This document shows, one piece after another, positions 45,991 through 54,138 of a stretch of DNA of 64,000 nt. The notes under the pieces were generated by a model. It was not told the DNA's origin, did not search any database, and saw only the letters and a list, made by a program, of their open reading frames with translations. Position numbers and translations under genes: made by a program. The stretch's first letter is position 1, and the number at the start of each line of letters is the position of its first letter. The stretch is from IMG/VR virus record IMGVR_UViG_3300032236_001613, positions 248,001 through 312,000 of that record, one strand, 5' to 3'. Origin of the DNA: a virus.

Positions 45991-47072
45991 TATAGATATC
46001 CCTCAGATCTCTTGCCACCAGAATTCTCATTTAACCATCCATTAACAGTACCATTTAATAGTTGTTGTCTGCTGAATAGCGGTATTAACGTTAATTTGAT
46101 TGTAGTAATAACCGGCACAGAAGTGATTCCAACCGAGGTAAAACTTTTATATATAGCATTACTTGGATCAACTGTGTAATAGTCAACGTTGTCAGGAAAT
46201 TCTACAGAAAAGTTTTTAACAACTACCGGAGTATTGTTAAACATATAGTCGCCATGTGCAAATAATCTACAAACCGGCGGTGGTGCACCGGCATTATCAT
46301 CACTTCCAAATTTCATCTTAACTAAACTACGCCCTAAATGTATTGTTGAAATTACATATGCAGCATCTTGTTCATTTTGTACAACAAATTTACCAGTAAT
46401 GCTAATCTCACTCACTGCACTATTTTTATAAAAATATTGAGTATAATTTGAATGCATTGCATTTAATGACGAATAATTTGCAGTGTGCTCTATGGTTATT
46501 TGAGGTGTAAAAGGAAATAATATTCCTTCAAGACTACTTAAATTCTTTGCAGGTCCGAAATTATTAACATATTCTGTTGGAACTTTTAATCTAACTCTTT
46601 GAGTATCATCACCTTTAAATTTTGGTTGTGCAGCAGTAGGCCTTGACATGGCGGGATTAGCTGAGGGTTTTTTCTTTTTAGATAGCTTATCTAAAGCAGA
46701 ACCTAGACTACCGACTAATCCGCCGATTGCTGCACCTTTTTTTCCACCAATAAGTGCACCAAGTACGATACCACCAGTTAAATTTCTTGATGCTCTAGTT
46801 AGATCAGATTGACTTGCATTTGTTGTGTTGTCTAAAACAGGTTGATCAACTGTAGTTTGAGTACCGTCGGCATTTGTTGTTGTAGTAGTACCATCGGCAT
46901 TTTGCTGTGCTGATCCACCGGTCGGTGCCGGAACTGGATCTGGAAAATTATTACCCGATATTAATACACTAACAGGAACGTCTTGTTGCGCTGCTGATTC
47001 GCGGAGTTGACGAGCGACATCAGCCTTCTGATCTGGAGTTAAAGTTTTAATATATTCAAGAAATGTCGCCAT
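45990..47072 (-). CDS. Baseplate/tail-tube-like structural protein with glycine zipper
   Basis: 360 aa. N-terminal ~35 residues are helical, 50-90 are a Thr/Asn/Asp-rich linker, and about 95-130 is a glycine zipper (GGIVLGALIGGKKGAAIGG) followed by basic SKKKKPS. The C-terminal ~200 residues form a beta domain (RVRLKVPTEYV; GILFPFTPQITIEH; ITGKFVVQNEQDAAYV; NTPVVVKNFSVEFPDNVDYY) of the kind found in tube-initiator or baseplate proteins. It is the first gene of the minus-strand tail block. Length equals T4 gp48, but I cannot confirm that identity. Confidence 0.7.
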   Translation of the reverse strand: MATFLEYIKTLTPDQKADVARQLRESAAQQDVPVSVLISGNNFPDPVPAPTGGSAQQNADGTTTTTNADGTQTTVDQPVLDNTTNASQSDLTRASRNLTGGIVLGALIGGKKGAAIGGLVGSLGSALDKLSKKKKPSANPAMSRPTAAQPKFKGDDTQRVRLKVPTEYVNNFGPAKNLSSLEGILFPFTPQITIEHTANYSSLNAMHSNYTQYFYKNSAVSEISITGKFVVQNEQDAAYVISTIHLGRSLVKMKFGSDDNAGAPPPVCRLFAHGDYMFNNTPVVVKNFSVEFPDNVDYYTVDPSNAIYKSFTSVGITSVPVITTIKLTLIPLFSRQQLLNGTVNGWLNENSGGKRSEGYL

Positions 47073-47129
47073 TAGTAAAAATCCTTTATCATGTGTATTT
47101 AACCAATAAATAATCTACCTACATAATGG

Positions 47130-47158
47130 TTGACCTACTGTTGTTTTTATGCTACAGT
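47130..47158 (+). promoter_or_regulatory. sigma70-like promoter before gp55
   Basis: TTGACC (47130-47135), 17-nt spacer, TACAGT (47153-47158). It lies in the divergent gap between the tail block and gp55, with the gp55 ATG about 27 nt downstream and a TTAGGAG ribosome site. A TTAAATA-type box on the opposite strand (about 47097) is a possible late signal for the tail block. Confidence 0.6.
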
Positions 47159-47184
47159 AACGAAATTAGGAGATTCCGAGAAGA

Positions 47185-48102
47185 ATGACAATAACAATAA
47201 CACCCACCGGAAGAAAGGTAAAATATTTAAACAATAGAGACTTATTAGCAGAAATCCATAGAAGTAAATGTAGTTATTCTAGCTTTTCTAGCCCCGAATA
47301 TAATCAATACGACATCATATTAACTAGCCTCGATAAGATTAATATAAGAACAATAGCCGAAGCAAAACGTAATAGAGCTAAAAGATTAGGTCTTGAAGCA
47401 TTTAATTTAGCAAGGATTGGCGGAGATAAAAAGATTAAACTTACAGACTGCACTCCTGATTATAAAACCATTGCTAAAAATGATATTATTATTAGAATAA
47501 TGACTTTTGATCACATTCCACTTTCCCCAAATCGTAAAAAGACTGCTAAAACTACTGCAGATCGTCATGAGAAGGTAAATTTTCCTCCTTTTCAACACTG
47601 GAAGTTTAATGATAACGACGAATTAGAGTGCGTAGGTAAAAGTCATTGGAAAGGCACATTAGATAACGGCAAGTTTAGTAAAGATCACGGAAGAATTACA
47701 GAAAATCTAGGCAGAATGTATATCAAATTAAGCGAGAGATATGCACAACGTAGTAACTGGAGAGGTTATACTTACGTTGACGAAATGCGTGGCCAAGCAA
47801 TTCTGCAGTTAAGCCAAATTGGATTACAGTTTGACGAATCAAAAAGCGAAAACCCATTCGCATATTACACAGCAGCAGTAACTAATTCGTTTACTCGTGT
47901 ACTTAATCTAGAGAAAAAGAGCCAAAATATTAGAGACGATTTACTCGAAGTTAACGGACTGACCCCAAGCCTAACTCGTCAAACACGGGATGAATTTGCT
48001 GACGAAACTGCAAAGCAAGCAGAAATTTACAAAAATACTCGCATGCCAAAAAGTAACGAAAGCGATTTTGCTTCAGAGGACGACTCATCAGAAAACGATT
48101 GA
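47185..48102 (+). CDS. 55: Late transcription sigma factor gp55
   Basis: 305 aa (T4 gp55 185 aa). Sigma region 2 is visible: WRGYTYVDEMRGQAILQLSQIGLQFDESKSENPFAYYTAAVTNSFTRVLNLEKKSQNIRDDLL (about 193-255, read in pieces), with the conserved NPFAYYT that matches T4 gp55 NPFAYFT. It redirects host RNA polymerase to the TATAAATA-type boxes listed here. The N-terminal ~150 residues are an extension of unknown role, and the C-terminus is acidic. It has its own sigma70-like promoter, as needed for a gene acting before the late phase. Confidence 0.92.
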   Translation: MTITITPTGRKVKYLNNRDLLAEIHRSKCSYSSFSSPEYNQYDIILTSLDKINIRTIAEAKRNRAKRLGLEAFNLARIGGDKKIKLTDCTPDYKTIAKNDIIIRIMTFDHIPLSPNRKKTAKTTADRHEKVNFPPFQHWKFNDNDELECVGKSHWKGTLDNGKFSKDHGRITENLGRMYIKLSERYAQRSNWRGYTYVDEMRGQAILQLSQIGLQFDESKSENPFAYYTAAVTNSFTRVLNLEKKSQNIRDDLLEVNGLTPSLTRQTRDEFADETAKQAEIYKNTRMPKSNESDFASEDDSSEND

Positions 48103-48127
48103 TTTATTCTTTAAAGTTAGCTAAAAT
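48099..48127 (+). promoter_or_regulatory. sigma70-like promoter before gp47
   Basis: TTGATT (48099-48104), 17-nt spacer, TAAAAT (48122-48127), starting at the gp55 stop codon. The gp47 ATG at 48146 has an AAGGAG ribosome site. Confidence 0.5.
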
Positions 48128-48145
48128 TACTCAAGGAGAATATTA

Positions 48146-49159
48146 ATGTCGTTGTTTAAGAAAGTTGCAGCTTTTACAGATCTGCATGTTGGCCTAAAAG
48201 GCAATAGTCTAACTCATCTACAAGACTGTGAAGAATTTGTAGACTGGTTTATTAAGCAAGCTAAAGATGCTGGTTGTGATACCGGCATCTTTCTAGGCGA
48301 CTGGCATCACCAGAGAAATTCCATTAATCTTGTTACTCTCGACACTAGTGTGCGTCTTTTGGAAAAACTTGGAAAAGCTTTTGACCAATTTATTTGGTTT
48401 CCTGGTAATCACGATTTATTTTTTAGAGATAAACGCGATGTGCACAGTTCATCTTTTGGACGACATATTCCTGGTGTTACAGTAGTAGACTCTGTAACCA
48501 CTATTAACGACGTTACTCTAGTTCCTTGGTTAGTTAAGGAAGAATGGAAGGCTATTTCGAAATCTAAAAGTAGATATATTTTTGGACATCTTGAGTTACC
48601 TACGTTCATGATGAATGCTATGGTTGCTGCTCCAGATCACGGATTATTGCAACCTAACCATTTTCAAAATCAAGAACTAGTTTTTAGTGGTCACTTTCAT
48701 AAAAGACAGAATAAAGGTAAAATTTGGTACATCGGCAACGCATTTCCGCATGACTTTGCAGATTCTTGGGATGATGAAAGAGGAATGATGATTATGGAAT
48801 GGGGAGGAACTCCTGAATTCCATTCATGGAAAGACGCTCCTAAGTATCGTTCCGTTAAACTTAGTCAATTAATTGAGGATAAAGATAATATTTTAAAATC
48901 TAAAATGTATCTTAAAGTTACAGCCGATGTAGAATTAAATTATGAAGAAGCTATTTTCTTAAAAGAAAGCTTTATGTCTGAAGAAACTGTGAGAGAATTT
49001 AGTATGATTAGAGATCGTGTTACATTAGACGGAGTTGAAGAAGCTCCAACAGAAGCTGCAATACAAAGTGTTGACCAAATCGTAACACAAGAATTACTTA
49101 ATATTTCAAGCGAACAGTTTAGTTCTGCAACATTATTGGATATATGGCAACGTCTATGA
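48146..49159 (+). CDS. 47: Recombination nuclease subunit gp47 (Mre11/SbcD family)
   Basis: 337 aa. All Mre11 phosphoesterase motifs are visible: TDLHVG near residue 12-17, GIFLGDWHH near 47-55, WFPGNHDLFF near 84-93, FGHLELP near 150 and VFSGHFHKRQ near 178-187. With gp46 it processes DNA ends and drives recombination-dependent replication and host DNA breakdown. The stop overlaps the gp46 start (ATGA). Confidence 0.96.
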   Translation: MSLFKKVAAFTDLHVGLKGNSLTHLQDCEEFVDWFIKQAKDAGCDTGIFLGDWHHQRNSINLVTLDTSVRLLEKLGKAFDQFIWFPGNHDLFFRDKRDVHSSSFGRHIPGVTVVDSVTTINDVTLVPWLVKEEWKAISKSKSRYIFGHLELPTFMMNAMVAAPDHGLLQPNHFQNQELVFSGHFHKRQNKGKIWYIGNAFPHDFADSWDDERGMMIMEWGGTPEFHSWKDAPKYRSVKLSQLIEDKDNILKSKMYLKVTADVELNYEEAIFLKESFMSEETVREFSMIRDRVTLDGVEEAPTEAAIQSVDQIVTQELLNISSEQFSSATLLDIWQRL

Positions 49160-50946
49160 CAAACATTGAACTTGAAAGTATGACACTTAAGAATTTCATG
49201 AGCGTAGGTAATCAAACGCAATCCATAAATTTCAAAAGTGACTTCTTAACTTTGGTTTTAGGTACTAACCTCGATCTTGGTGGAGAAGATACCGGTAGCC
49301 GTAACGGAACAGGTAAAACTACAATGGTTAATGGATTAAGTTACTTGTTCTACGGCGAAGCATTATCGAGAATTAAGAAAGAAAATTTAATTAATAAAAC
49401 TAACGGTAAGAATATGCTGCTTACCGGATCGTTTCGAGTAAACGGCGTAAGACATCGTATTGAAAGAGGAAGAAAACCTACTTTTCTTAAACTTTATATC
49501 GACGATAAAGAACATGTTGGTAAAGATGAAGAAGAATCTCAAGGCGATAGTCGAGAAACTCAAAAATATATCGAAAATGTAATCGGTATGAGCCACACAA
49601 TGTTTAAACACATTGTGGCTCTCAACACTTATACAGAACCATTCCTTAGTTTAAAGGCTGCTGACCAACGAGAAGTTATTGAAGAACTTATCGGAAGCAC
49701 AATGTTAAGCACTAAGGCAGAATCTCTAAGACTACTAATTAAAGAAAATAAAGATGCGATTGCTGCTGAACAGATAAAAATTGATAGCATTAAAAATGCT
49801 AACGAAGGTATTCAACGTAGTATTAATTCTTTAATTCTTAAAAAAGACACGTGGGATAAGAAAAAAGATACAGACTTAATGGAGCTAGCTAATGCAATTT
49901 CCGAACTAGAAAGTTTAGATATTAATGCCGAACTTGAAGCACATAAAAATCTAAAAGTATGGAAAGATAATAATACTCAACTGCAAAATCTAAAAAAGCA
50001 AAAAGCTAGTGCGGATTTATCTTTAGTACAAGCTGATAGAAATGTTAAAAAATATACTGCAGAATTGGAAAAGTTAGCAGACAATAAGTGTCCTCAGTGT
50101 GAGCAAGACTTGCACAATGACACACATATTAACTTACTTGCTAATGCTGAAAAGAATTTGTCCGATGCTGTCGATTATTACAATACCGTAAAGAATAATA
50201 TTGATGAGCTAAACACTCAAATTAATACTATTGGAGATATCGGTACATGTCCTACGACATTCTATGCAACTGAAGCAGAGGCGTTGGGGCATCAAAATCA
50301 ATTAACAAATTTAGAACAAGCATTAATCGACCGTAACTCACAAATTAATCCCTATACAGATCAGATTGAGGAGTTGGAAAAAACTGCCTTGCAAACTATA
50401 TCTTGGGATAAGATTAATGAGTTGACAAAATTAAAAGAGCATCAAGACTTTTTACTTAAACTATTAACTAACAAAGATAGTTTTATTCGTAAAAAGATCA
50501 TTGATCAAAATCTCGCGCATTTAAATCATAGACTTAGTTACTATTTGGATAAGCTAAAACTTCCGCATCTAGTTAAATTTAAAAATGATTTAGAAGTAGA
50601 GATTACAGATTTTGGTAAAGACCTAGACTTTGACAACCTTTCTAGAGGTGAACGCAACAGACTTATCTTAAGTATGAGCTTCGCTTTCAGAGATGTTTGG
50701 GAAAGTTTATACCAAAGTGTTAACTTGTTGTTTGTTGACGAGTTAATGGACTCAGGTATGGACTCTGCTGGAGTCGAAGCAGGGTTAAGATTATTAAAAG
50801 AAATGGCTCGTGAAGGCGGTAAAAACATTTACTTGATTTCTCATAAAGATGAATTAGTCAGTAGAGTTGACAGTATCTTGAGAGTAGTTAAAGAAAATGG
50901 TTTTACCTCGTATTCAAATTCGACCGAGCCGGTGGGATTAGTATGA
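49156..50946 (+). CDS. 46: Recombination nuclease ATPase gp46 (Rad50/SbcC family)
   Basis: 596 aa (T4 gp46 560 aa). Walker A GSRNGTGKTT near 47-56, a long coiled coil broken by the zinc hook CPQC near 312, signature LSRGERNRLILSMSF near 500, Walker B LLFVDELMDSGMD near 530 and the H-loop LISHKDEL. I start it at ATG 49156 because it overlaps the gp47 stop; an upstream ATG at 49144 would overlap gp47 by 16 nt. Works with gp47. Confidence 0.95.
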   Translation: MTNIELESMTLKNFMSVGNQTQSINFKSDFLTLVLGTNLDLGGEDTGSRNGTGKTTMVNGLSYLFYGEALSRIKKENLINKTNGKNMLLTGSFRVNGVRHRIERGRKPTFLKLYIDDKEHVGKDEEESQGDSRETQKYIENVIGMSHTMFKHIVALNTYTEPFLSLKAADQREVIEELIGSTMLSTKAESLRLLIKENKDAIAAEQIKIDSIKNANEGIQRSINSLILKKDTWDKKKDTDLMELANAISELESLDINAELEAHKNLKVWKDNNTQLQNLKKQKASADLSLVQADRNVKKYTAELEKLADNKCPQCEQDLHNDTHINLLANAEKNLSDAVDYYNTVKNNIDELNTQINTIGDIGTCPTTFYATEAEALGHQNQLTNLEQALIDRNSQINPYTDQIEELEKTALQTISWDKINELTKLKEHQDFLLKLLTNKDSFIRKKIIDQNLAHLNHRLSYYLDKLKLPHLVKFKNDLEVEITDFGKDLDFDNLSRGERNRLILSMSFAFRDVWESLYQSVNLLFVDELMDSGMDSAGVEAGLRLLKEMAREGGKNIYLISHKDELVSRVDSILRVVKENGFTSYSNSTEPVGLV

Positions 50947-51227
50947 TAAACAAGTATATAGAATTACATAATGAACTTATTGATCTTTTAGTAACTTATC
51001 ATAATGCTCATCTAAACTTTATTAAACGACCTTCTGCTTACAGTATGGATCCTGTAATTAGAACAACAGCAAAGATATCTAGAGCATTAAGAGAAATAAA
51101 ACGTTACAATAGAATATTGAGACCAGTTTTATTAGATCAAAAAAGAAAGCATGTAGAAAATAAAAGAGCCAAAAAGGAGGCAAGAAAAAATGAGCGACTC
51201 AACAGAACAAATGAAAACCGCACTTAA
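50943..51227 (+). CDS. Small basic helical protein, unknown
   Basis: 94 aa, very basic (about one quarter Lys/Arg), predicted helical throughout, with the C-terminus KRAKKEARKNERLNR. Starts by overlapping the gp46 stop (ATGA) and overlaps the next gene by 38 nt. Charge suggests nucleic-acid or phosphate-rich partner binding. No family recognised. Confidence 0.65.
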   Translation: MINKYIELHNELIDLLVTYHNAHLNFIKRPSAYSMDPVIRTTAKISRALREIKRYNRILRPVLLDQKRKHVENKRAKKEARKNERLNRTNENRT

Positions 51228-51387
51228 CAGTTACCTAGCCGAGAATGACAAGTTTGTCGGTGGAAATTCAGCAGCAGGAACTCGTGCTCGCAAGGCATTA
51301 GCTGAACTCGGTAAGTTAGTTAAGGCACGTCGTAATGAAATTACAGCAGAAAAGAATGCTCGCAAGGCGTCTAAGTCTGCATCGTAA
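51190..51387 (+). CDS. Histone H1-like (Hc1-type) small basic protein
   Basis: 65 aa, Ala/Lys/Arg-rich. The pattern ENDKFVGGNSAAGTRARKALAELGKLVKARRNEI resembles bacterial Hc1/H1-like proteins (AEKGNKAAAQRVR..SIKLEKVAKVYRKESI type, from memory), read in pieces. An AAGGAGG Shine-Dalgarno sits 9 nt before ATG 51190. Likely binds DNA non-specifically; possible roles are phage DNA condensation or host nucleoid effects. The family link is by pattern and composition only. Confidence 0.55.
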   Translation: MSDSTEQMKTALNSYLAENDKFVGGNSAAGTRARKALAELGKLVKARRNEITAEKNARKASKSAS

Positions 51388-51390
51388 ACA

Positions 51391-51816
51391 GTGACTTGGT
51401 TCTATCAAGAACAAATTGTTACTGAACTGCCCGAAGATTGTGTTGGATTTATATATCTTATTACTAATACAATCTCGGGCCGTATGTACGTCGGAAAAAA
51501 ATTGGCTAAGTTTAGTAAAACCAAATATAAAACAGTAAAACTTAAAAACGGCAACAAGAAAAGAAAAAAAATTAAGAGCAAAATAGATTCAGATTGGCAA
51601 ACATATTATGGCTCCAGTGATGAACTATCAAAAGATATAGAAAAATTAGGCAAAGAAAACTTTCGAAGAGAAATATTACATTACTGTACTAGTAAGGCAC
51701 AAACATCATATCTCGAAGCAAAAGAACAATTCGACCGTCGTGTGTTAGAAACCAATGAATATTACAATGGTCACATACGTGTTAGAATCCATGGCTCACA
51801 TATAATCAAAAAATAG
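51391..51816 (+). CDS. GIY-YIG nuclease-like protein
   Basis: 141 aa. The core GFIYLITNTISGRMYVGKK (about 19-37) gives the two Tyr-containing strands of GIY-YIG, and SYLEAKEQF (about 107-115) supplies the conserved Glu. A basic insertion (KTVKLKNGNKKRKKIKSK) follows the first motif. The start is a GTG because the in-frame stop of the preceding region ends at 51387. The gene stands alone in one intact piece, so it is not obviously a homing endonuclease inside an intron, although it directly precedes a structured non-coding region. Confidence 0.78.
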   Translation: MTWFYQEQIVTELPEDCVGFIYLITNTISGRMYVGKKLAKFSKTKYKTVKLKNGNKKRKKIKSKIDSDWQTYYGSSDELSKDIEKLGKENFRREILHYCTSKAQTSYLEAKEQFDRRVLETNEYYNGHIRVRIHGSHIIKK

Positions 51817-51829
51817 GCAAATACACAGT

Positions 51830-52250
51830 TAAGGCTAGCATCGGCCAACCTCGGATGCCCATGATAACCACACGAAAGTGATGGGGACGGAAATTCTCTG
51901 CGCTGTACAGAGTGTTCAACTACTATCCTTTACAGGACGAAGATCGCAAACGCCGCGGTTTAGTTGTTTAAAAGAATTTAAAGGCACAAAGATGGGGAGC
52001 GAAACCCCGAACTATTATATAAGACTAGCGGGTATATAATAGTTACCGTCATAAAGAACGCTGCTCGAGGTACCGGATGACCGCCTCTGTAATGCAGTAA
52101 CGCTAGGGTTGTGATACTCAGATAATAATCACAGAAATCTTACCCATATGGTGGGTAAGTATGGCTGATTAATCTAGATAATCTTAAATCAGTTCTATCT
52201 TTTCTAGAAAATGGCTACGAGCGTGAGCGAAGTAGCGAGCTAGCGTAGCT
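51830..52250 (+). ncRNA. Candidate large structured RNA
   Basis: About 420-470 bases (51817-52293) have no convincing gene but at least eight hairpins. Perfect stems: 52010-52021 with 52033-52044 (12 bp, 11-nt loop); 52139-52146 with 52152-52159 (8 bp); 52110-52115 with 52128-52133; 52165-52170 with 52187-52192; 52214-52219 with 52244-52249; 51896-51900 with 51908-51912; GGGG/CCCC at 51994-52008; and CAC-GAAA-GTG at 51871-51880. GAAA tetraloop-like sequences read on the plus strand, which suggests the RNA has that sense. No tRNA T-loop, tmRNA tag frame, or group I/II core sequence was recognised. Strand and ends are inferred. Confidence 0.55.
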
Positions 52251-52261
52251 GGCTCTAATAA

Positions 52262-52269
52262 TATAAATA
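52262..52269 (+). promoter_or_regulatory. Late-type promoter box TATAAATA
   Basis: Exact T4 late consensus 24 nt before the ATG at 52294. The predicted start is about 52275, leaving a ~19-nt leader with a weak GTAGGAT ribosome site. It marks the following gene as late, as expected for a virion protein. Confidence 0.6.
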
Positions 52270-52293
52270 AATTTATTGCTGTAGGATATTAAA

Positions 52294-53007
52294 ATGAAAT
52301 TATCTGATGTGTTTTCCGAAAGTGCTCTTAATGAGTTAGGGATTATTAAATCTTTTAAAGCTGGATATCGAGCAGGTAAAAATAAAGTTCTAAATTTACC
52401 AACCGGATCACAAGTCGATAACGAACCAGCGCAAGCAACAACTAATCAAGCTGCACAACAGCAGCCTGCTCAACAGCCAAATGCTCAAAATACAACACAA
52501 CAACCTTCTCGCACAACGACACAAGCAGCAACTACTCCAGCGGAACCACCTACCGCTGCACAAAACATTGCATCTCAACAAGCACTTAATCAAAAATTAT
52601 CGGCAGGTAATCAAAACACTAACGATTATCTTAAAAGTATAGCTGCACAGATAAAGTCTGAGCCAGATACTAACAAGAAAATTGAATTAGGTAGAGAATT
52701 AATTAACTTTGTTGCAGATCGTCATAGTCAGCCTAACTGGGGGACTTTATCAGGCGTAGCTGGCAGTATAATTAAAAAGAATATACCGGATCCAAATTTT
52801 GTTAAGCCAGCATTAGAAAAAATTAAGGACGGTGGACATATCGGTACTGACGAATTAGAATCCATAAATTACATGCTTGAAACTGTAGGATTAAGCCTAT
52901 TAGACTTAGGATTAGAAGCTGTTCTAACAGAAAGCAAAGGTTCTTATATTTTAAGACGTGTAGTAGATACATCTATTTTAGATTTACGTAAGCTAGCAGG
53001 ACTATAA
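52294..53007 (+). CDS. Candidate internal head (capsid-targeted) protein
   Basis: 237 aa. N-terminal MKLSDVFSESALNE resembles short T4 capsid-targeting peptides and ends in LNE, a fit to the gp21 cleavage rule (L/I)xE. Residues about 40-95 are a Gln/Thr/Ala/Pro-rich linker (QPAQQPNAQNTTQQPSRT). About 100-235 is a folded helical domain. The last residues (SILDLRKLAGL) match the scaffold gp22 C-terminus (NILEIRKLAGLK). It has a TATAAATA late promoter and ends abutting the convergent gp51 gene. Internal head packaging is inferred from these peptide similarities. Confidence 0.6.
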   Translation: MKLSDVFSESALNELGIIKSFKAGYRAGKNKVLNLPTGSQVDNEPAQATTNQAAQQQPAQQPNAQNTTQQPSRTTTQAATTPAEPPTAAQNIASQQALNQKLSAGNQNTNDYLKSIAAQIKSEPDTNKKIELGRELINFVADRHSQPNWGTLSGVAGSIIKKNIPDPNFVKPALEKIKDGGHIGTDELESINYMLETVGLSLLDLGLEAVLTESKGSYILRRVVDTSILDLRKLAGL

Positions 53008-53226
53008 TTAGAAGAAAGGTAGTCCACTTTCCTTAGTAGTTTCTAAGTTGTTTTCGATGATCTTACTAATAACCGATCGATCCTGATAGTCTAGCTGATA
53101 TGCTTCGGTAATAGTTACACCACCACGCATAAACCAGCAAATTCTAAATAGTTCATCTTTAATGGCCTTTGTTTCTTTTTCTAAGTCTTGTGATAACTGG
53201 TCAATTTCATTAAGACTAAGAGACAA
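53008..53226 (-). CDS. 51: Baseplate hub assembly protein gp51-like
   Basis: 72 aa, much shorter than T4 gp51 (249 aa). RICWFMRGGVTITEAYQLDYQDRSVISKIIENNLETTKESGLPFF (in pieces) matches the short protein in marine T4-like phages labelled as hub assembly catalyst. N-terminal half is helical and acidic. It follows gp26 by 5 nt on the same strand, the expected neighbour. The stop abuts the convergent gene. Confidence 0.65.
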   Translation of the reverse strand: MSLSLNEIDQLSQDLEKETKAIKDELFRICWFMRGGVTITEAYQLDYQDRSVISKIIENNLETTKESGLPFF

Positions 53227-53231
53227 AAGCC

Positions 53232-54092
53232 TTACCCGAAAAAAGTTGCAGGATCGAATACAATAGGAATCTCAATATCAGCAGTTGATCCAAGTGCAAT
53301 CATTTCTTCAGATGCTTGAACTCGTAAAGGTTTGATAGAATTTTGTTCTCTTAGAAGATCTATATGATCTTTAATAATGTTAAACATACTTCTGTCACAG
53401 TTTTCTATAAATTCTTTTATAAATTCTTGATCAGTTACTACTCCTGATGTAGTTTCAATAGCTACTATAGAATCAGTAATTACATTTAGTGTAAGGTCAG
53501 TTAATTTATTAAAGCTCTTTTTAAATAATTCAGTTTTTTCTTCCTCGCTTAACTCATTATCGTTAACTAAATTAAAAATTCTTTGAGTTTCAAATGTTTG
53601 GCTAGCAGCTTGAGATAACTTTTTATAATTTAATGGGCGTACATGTACTTTTAAATTTGTAGATATTTCAATTAACTCGTTCCATTTAACATTAGAATAT
53701 AAGCTATCGATAATTTGTTTTAAATCTACAGAATATGCAGCTTCGATACCTTTAACTGTTACATTAGCATCCATTTTTTCGCCATAAGTAGCTAATCTTA
53801 TTGCTACTAAAATAATATCTAAATCAATTTGGGGACATTCCCATGCATTTATTACATTAGGTAAACAACTTTGTATAACATCAACTACAGCCTGTCCGTT
53901 TAATAGTGCATCAGGAGTTTTTAAAATTAACTCATCTTTAGCAGTCATGGAATAAACCGGGTATTCACCATTTGCGCTAACATTTAAAGATCCTTCAGGC
54001 CAATAATTTCCGTTACTTGGAAACCGAATATAAATCTTTGGTTGCCTCATCATGCCCATTAAGGGATTGATTTTTTGAGGGGAATTTTGCAT
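53232..54092 (-). CDS. 26: Baseplate hub protein gp26-like
   Basis: 286 aa (T4 gp26 208 aa). Typical early segment: IYIRFPSNGNYWPEGSL ... GEYPVYSMTAKDELILKTPDALLNGQAVVDVIQSCLP ... DLDIILVAIRLATYGEKMD (read in pieces), as in the T4-type gp26 baseplate family. The C-terminal half is helical. A minus-strand GATAAATA box at 54131-54138 gives a ~38-nt leader with CGGAG ribosome site. It belongs with gp51 in hub assembly. Confidence 0.82.
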   Translation of the reverse strand: MQNSPQKINPLMGMMRQPKIYIRFPSNGNYWPEGSLNVSANGEYPVYSMTAKDELILKTPDALLNGQAVVDVIQSCLPNVINAWECPQIDLDIILVAIRLATYGEKMDANVTVKGIEAAYSVDLKQIIDSLYSNVKWNELIEISTNLKVHVRPLNYKKLSQAASQTFETQRIFNLVNDNELSEEEKTELFKKSFNKLTDLTLNVITDSIVAIETTSGVVTDQEFIKEFIENCDRSMFNIIKDHIDLLREQNSIKPLRVQASEEMIALGSTADIEIPIVFDPATFFG

Positions 54093-54104
54093 ATGTTAGA
54101 CTCC

Positions 54105-54138
54105 GATAAATAATTGATGCTTTATAAAAATATTTATC
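54105..54138. promoter_or_regulatory. Divergent pair of late-type boxes
   Basis: GATAAATA on the plus strand (54105-54112) faces toward the tape measure gene and GATAAATA on the minus strand (54131-54138) toward gp26. Each box lies on the far side of the other, so predicted transcripts overlap for about 20 nt. A second TTTAAATA (54158-54165) abuts the tape measure ATG. Confidence 0.5.

Noticed and set aside
51830-52250. tRNA, tmRNA or group I/II intron in the structured region
   Set aside because: I found no T-loop with acceptor stem, no tag frame, and none of the conserved P/Q/R/S or domain V sequences. Covariance models would be decisive.
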